43,900 bases of DNA from an uncultured Oscillospiraceae bacterium (GTDB lineage Bacteria > Bacillota > Clostridia > Oscillospirales > Ruminococcaceae): NCBI GenBank assembly GCA_934232845.1, contig CAKQGD010000007.1, positions 1 to 43,900 on the forward strand, read 5' to 3'. A program made the translations under genes and the position numbers. Below the pieces are notes generated by a model that had not been told where the DNA came from, ran no database searches, and was given only the letters and a program-made list of their open reading frames with translations. This document shows, piece by piece, positions 40,960-43,900 of this stretch. Positions within the stretch are counted from its first letter, which is position 1, and each line of letters starts with the position of its first letter.

Positions 40960-42072
40960 GTGAAAAAAGCCGAGGTGCTCCTGCACCGTCTCTACGACAA
41001 CGCTCCTCTTCCGACTATCGTCTTGTCAGAAGATCTCTCTACACTGTGGCTGAATGAGGCCGCCAAGCTTCGCTATCCGGTTCTTTCGCTTCCGCACAGC
41101 ATCGGTTTGATGCTTTCCTGCGAGCAAAACGAGCTTCTGCCGGGATTTCTCTCAAAAGGTGAATCTTTCAGTCTCCCGATCGGCGCCTCCGGCATCGATC
41201 TTATATTTTTACCCTGCGAGGCGTGCTGGGTCGCGCAGCTTGTCCCCACAATGGGTTGGGACTGCGCCGCCGTCGGGCCGGAGGGGATGCAGCGTGTGCT
41301 GGCCGCCATCAATGCGGGGCTCCGTCTGCCGCTCTCGAGAATCTTTTCCAGCGTATCGGCGCTTGCACGCCGCGGCGATGTGGGAGAAAGCGCCGATCTG
41401 CTTCAATTTGCCGACGCAATCAACAAGGGCGGCTACCAGCTTCTGCGCTTCACACAGGATCTCACCTCTTATCTGCGCTGTCTGTACGGCTCCGATTCCC
41501 CATCCGGTGCGCCCTTTGATCTGAATCTTCTGCTTGCCGAGCTTGCTCCCGCCGCCGCCATGATGACACAAAAGGTCAAAATTCCCCTTGAAGCCGAACT
41601 TCTGGGAAAGAGCGCCGTCATCATCCTCGGCGACGCAGACCGCCTTGTACAGGCGCTGCTGCAGATTCTCAGCAATAGCTGCCGCTATACCCGCCCCGGC
41701 AACAGAATTCTTCTCCGCCTCGAGACGCGCGACGGCTTTGCCGTAATCACAATTTCCGACCGGGGGGCGGGCATTCCCGCGGAGCGGCTCGCACATGTAT
41801 CAAAGCCCTTCTGCTCATGGGACCCGGACGGTCTTCCCGGTATGGGAAGCGGTCTGGGACTGACGGTAGCACAGTACCTCATCAGCCTGCACCGCGGCAC
41901 CATGGCCATCACCTCGCAGGAGGGAGAGGGCACCACCGTCGCCATCCGCCTGCCGCTTTCCGACAGCAAGGCGCCTCTCCGCGCCGTGACCGAAAGCGCC
42001 GATTACCTCCGCGACCGCTTTTCTCCGCTCCAGGTGATTCTTTCCGACAGCTGCGGCGCGCCGCGCCCCTGA
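40960..42072 (+). CDS. Histidine-kinase-like ATPase lacking the phosphoacceptor histidine
   Basis: A 370-residue cytoplasmic protein. Residues about 10-100 look like a PAS-type sensor (LYDNAPLPTIVLSEDLSTLWLNEAA). Residues about 110-170 are the helical dimerisation region, where the H-box HELRTPL reads AGLRLPL (Ala119, Gly120), so the phosphoacceptor His and its neighbour Glu are absent. The ATP-binding domain is intact: N-box QILSNSCRYT (Asn239), G1 DRGAGIP (267-273) and G2 GMGSGLGL (294-301). No response regulator is adjacent. I chose GTG at 40960 with GAAGGG about 6-8 bases upstream; the frame to 40786 is upstream extension. It may be an ATP-dependent signalling protein or a pseudokinase. 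Confidence 0.82.
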   Translation: MKKAEVLLHRLYDNAPLPTIVLSEDLSTLWLNEAAKLRYPVLSLPHSIGLMLSCEQNELLPGFLSKGESFSLPIGASGIDLIFLPCEACWVAQLVPTMGWDCAAVGPEGMQRVLAAINAGLRLPLSRIFSSVSALARRGDVGESADLLQFADAINKGGYQLLRFTQDLTSYLRCLYGSDSPSGAPFDLNLLLAELAPAAAMMTQKVKIPLEAELLGKSAVIILGDADRLVQALLQILSNSCRYTRPGNRILLRLETRDGFAVITISDRGAGIPAERLAHVSKPFCSWDPDGLPGMGSGLGLTVAQYLISLHRGTMAITSQEGEGTTVAIRLPLSDSKAPLRAVTESADYLRDRFSPLQVILSDSCGAPRP

Positions 42073-42084
42073 GCTTCTCTCATA

Positions 42085-42131
42085 AAAAACCGAAGCACGG
42101 CGATTCTCTTTCGCTGTGCTTCGCTTTTTTT
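42085..42131. terminator. Bidirectional terminator between the kinase-like gene and the 38-residue ORF
   Basis: CGAAGCACGGCGA (42091-42103) pairs with TCGCTGTGCTTCG (42111-42123), one wobble, with T runs on both strands (CTTTTTTTTCG rightward, TTTTTTATG leftward). Confidence 0.85.
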
Positions 42132-42143
42132 CGTATGGACGGT

Positions 42144-42260
42144 TTATTTTTCACTCGGATCTTCTTTTCCGGCATAAAAAATAAAGTCGTCAAGATCTCC
42201 CTCGACCGCAAGCCATTCCTTCAGAAGGCTCTCACCGGGGTTCACTGCGGCGTCGTTCAT
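42144..42260 (-). CDS. Small acidic ORF, 38 residues
   Basis: A short reading frame on the minus strand from ATG 42258-42260 to TAA 42144-42146. The product is acidic (MNDAAVNPGESLLKEWL, then AVEGDLDDFIFYAGKEDPSEK) with one likely amphipathic helix. AAAGGGAG lies about 11 bases upstream, and it ends 13 bases before the bidirectional terminator at 42085-42131, a placement expected of a real gene. No family is recognised. I did not find a convincing -35 before it. It would be convergent with the kinase-like gene and divergent from murD. Confidence 0.45.
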   Translation of the reverse strand: MNDAAVNPGESLLKEWLAVEGDLDDFIFYAGKEDPSEK

Positions 42261-42357
42261 GTCAGCCCTGCTCCCTTTCAAAAAAACTTCTTTCATTCTA
42301 TGCCGCAGAGACGAAAAAGATTCCCGCAGACGAATTCTGTTTTTGACGTTGAAAAAG

Positions 42358-42366
42358 TGTTATAAT
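42358..42366 (+). promoter_or_regulatory. Extended -10 promoter of murD
   Basis: TGTTATAAT is a TGn extended -10 with a perfect TATAAT (42361-42366). No good -35 is at the usual spacing. TTGACG occurs at 42343-42348, too close. Confidence 0.6.
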
Positions 42367-42442
42367 AACCAGATAAGGCACCTGCAAATTTTTTCTGACA
42401 CTCTTTGGCGGAATCTTTCGCAGCGATAAGGAGGCTGTTTTG

Positions 42443-43834
42443 ATGTATTACAATTCCAAAACCTTTTACCCCGCCATGCACGGGAAAGAGATCGACGTCA
42501 TCGGGCTCGGCGTCAGCAACACCGAGCTTATTTTTCGTCTGTCCGAGGCGGGCGCGCACGTCACCCTGCACGACAAACGGACCCACGACGCTCTGCGCGC
42601 CGATCTGCTTGACCGGCTCTCTGCGGCGGGCGTATCCTTCTCTCTGGGAGAAGGATATCTTGACGATCTGAACGGCGAGATCATTTTTCGTACGCCGGGC
42701 ATGTATTTTAACCATCCCGCTCTTGTTCGTGCCCGTGAAAACGGCCAGACCGTCACCAGCGAACTGGAGGTTTTTCTCGAACTGTGCCCCTGCCCTGTGT
42801 TCGGCGTGACCGGCTCGGACGGTAAAACCACCACCACCACTCTGATTGCGGAGATGCTCCGCCGCACCGGGCGGCGCGTTCATCTCGGCGGCAACATCGG
42901 AAAAGCTCTGCTGCCTATTCTTGACAAGGTGGAGCCGGATGATTTCTGCGTCGTAGAGCTGTCAAGCTTTCAGCTGATGTCCATCCGGACCTCTCCAGAC
43001 GTCGCGGTGCTGACCAACATCACACCCAATCACCTTGACGTACACAAAACCATGGAGGAATACATCTCCTGCAAGTGCAATATTCTCGATCATCAGGACG
43101 CGTTTTCCCGCGCGGTCGTATCCTTTGACAACGAGACGGCCGCCTCGCTGTGCGGCCGCGTGCGCGGCCAGCTTGTGCGCTTTTCCCGCCGGTCCAAGGT
43201 CGAAAACGGCGCATGGATGGATGAAAACGGCATTCTCTATCACAGCAGAAACGGCCGTCCGGTGCGTCTGCTCGACCGCCGCGATATGAAGCTGCGCGGT
43301 CTGCACAACGTAGAGAATCTGCTGGCCGCGGTCTCTGCGGTGTGGGGGTTTGTCTCGCCGCAGGACATCGTCGCGGAAGCGACATCCTTTTCCGGCGTGG
43401 AGCACCGCATCGAGCCCGTACGCTGCCGAAACGGCGTGCAGTGGTACAACGACTCGATCGCGACTTCGCCGACGCGCATGATCGCGGGTCTTTTCAGCTT
43501 TGAACAAAAGCTCATCGTCATTGCGGGCGGATACGACAAGCACATTCCGTTTGAACCTCTGGCCAAGCCCGTCGTCGATCACGTCAAGGTTCTGATTCTG
43601 ACCGGAGCAACCGCGGATAAAATCGAGGCCGTCGTGCGTGCCGAGCCGGATTTTGAAACAAGCGGCCTAAGGATTCTGCGGGCGGAAAATCTTGCCGAAG
43701 CGGTTAAAATCGCCGACGGAATTGCAAAAGAGGGGGATATCGTCACCCTGTCCCCCGCGTGCGCAAGCTTTGACGCTTTTCCGAATTTTGAGGCCCGCGG
43801 CACATACTACAAAGAACTTGTCAACGCGCTCTGA
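42443..43834 (+). CDS. murD: UDP-N-acetylmuramoyl-L-alanine--D-glutamate ligase
   Basis: MurD adds D-glutamate to UDP-MurNAc-L-Ala in peptidoglycan synthesis. The 463-residue protein has the N-terminal UDP-binding Rossmann domain (DVIGLGVSNTELI), the central ATP-binding loop VTGSDGKTTTTTLIAEML, ELSSFQL, NITPNHLDVHKTMEEY (the Asn-His-Leu-Asp segment), a KCNI(L) Lys and the C-terminal domain with YNDSIATSPTRMIAGL. The ATG at 42443 lies 8 bases after AAGGAGG. TTG at 42440 is an alternative with one more residue. The P-loop GSDGKTT replaces the usual GTNGKTT, a minor variant seen in this family. No other mur gene is in view. Confidence 0.93.
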   Translation: MYYNSKTFYPAMHGKEIDVIGLGVSNTELIFRLSEAGAHVTLHDKRTHDALRADLLDRLSAAGVSFSLGEGYLDDLNGEIIFRTPGMYFNHPALVRARENGQTVTSELEVFLELCPCPVFGVTGSDGKTTTTTLIAEMLRRTGRRVHLGGNIGKALLPILDKVEPDDFCVVELSSFQLMSIRTSPDVAVLTNITPNHLDVHKTMEEYISCKCNILDHQDAFSRAVVSFDNETAASLCGRVRGQLVRFSRRSKVENGAWMDENGILYHSRNGRPVRLLDRRDMKLRGLHNVENLLAAVSAVWGFVSPQDIVAEATSFSGVEHRIEPVRCRNGVQWYNDSIATSPTRMIAGLFSFEQKLIVIAGGYDKHIPFEPLAKPVVDHVKVLILTGATADKIEAVVRAEPDFETSGLRILRAENLAEAVKIADGIAKEGDIVTLSPACASFDAFPNFEARGTYYKELVNAL

Positions 43835-43900
43835 GCACAGGCCGTGTGTTCCTTTAAAATGCGGCCGGGCGCACTCTTTCGCCCGCGCAGCAACACATCT
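43835..43900. other. Gene-free window end
   Basis: A short GC-rich stem (GGGCG/CGCCC, 43866-43885) lies here. No T run follows inside the window, so it cannot be called a terminator. Confidence 0.5.

Noticed and set aside
42343..42366. TTGACG as the -35 of the murD promoter
   Set aside because: It is only 12 bases from TATAAT, too close for a -35. The extended -10 reading was preferred.

Overview
The window reads as chromosomal DNA of a GC-rich, low-oxygen Firmicute, most likely a gut member of Clostridia/Oscillospirales. This is inference from several features: a leucine-operon T-box and a lysine riboswitch, strong AGGAGG ribosome binding sites, a split transketolase, a class B sortase, an LtaS-type lipoteichoic acid enzyme, a PnrA/Nup-type purine transporter and a bile-salt-hydrolase-like enzyme. 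I saw no tRNA, rRNA, CRISPR array, insertion sequence, integrase or phage gene. The gene content looks like core genome.

Layout. 1-280: a lysine riboswitch with its promoter reads leftward out of the window, next to the terminator of the leu operon. 289-5024: leftward leuA-leuC-leuD-leuB behind a T-box leader. 5108-6813: a beta-CASP metallo-beta-lactamase-fold nuclease. 6845-9157: dinB (with a possible SOS box) coupled to a CmpB-family membrane protein. 9161-9345: the fossil of an XRE-type regulator. 9391-13950: leftward potABCD behind a long, hairpin-rich leader of about 400 nt. 14024-15252: azlCD, with azlC interrupted by an in-frame TGA. 15307-18775: phosphohexomutase and a two-gene transketolase. 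18840-21468: a SprT-like metalloprotein and a two-AAA-module ATPase whose first module is degenerate. 21486-24225: leftward sortase B, a sodium:solute symporter and a 78-residue membrane protein. 24416-26690: a VanY-type carboxypeptidase and a CBS/CorC protein. 26704-29435: GNAT, prmA and a PdaA-like deacetylase. 29591-31590: leftward LtaS-like sulfatase. 31727-37573: purine salvage and uptake operon xpt-bmp-nupOPQ. 37735-40777: leftward gap, trmB and bile salt hydrolase. 40960-43834: a histidine-kinase-like protein without its phosphoacceptor histidine, a convergent 38-residue ORF, and murD.

How the genes fit together. Amino-acid supply is prominent: leucine synthesis under T-box control, an off-window gene under lysine control, branched-chain amino acid export by AzlCD, and polyamine import by PotABCD. 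Cell-envelope genes are scattered between 23 and 44 kb (sortase, VanY, PdaA, LtaS, MurD). The xpt-nup operon joins nucleoside import to xanthine salvage.

I did not find a clear new multi-gene defence or mobile system. The best leads are the histidine-kinase-like ATPase lacking its phosphoacceptor, the azlC in-frame stop, the polyamine-operon leader, the SprT/degenerate double-AAA pair, and two small proteins (78 and 38 residues) with good start signals.
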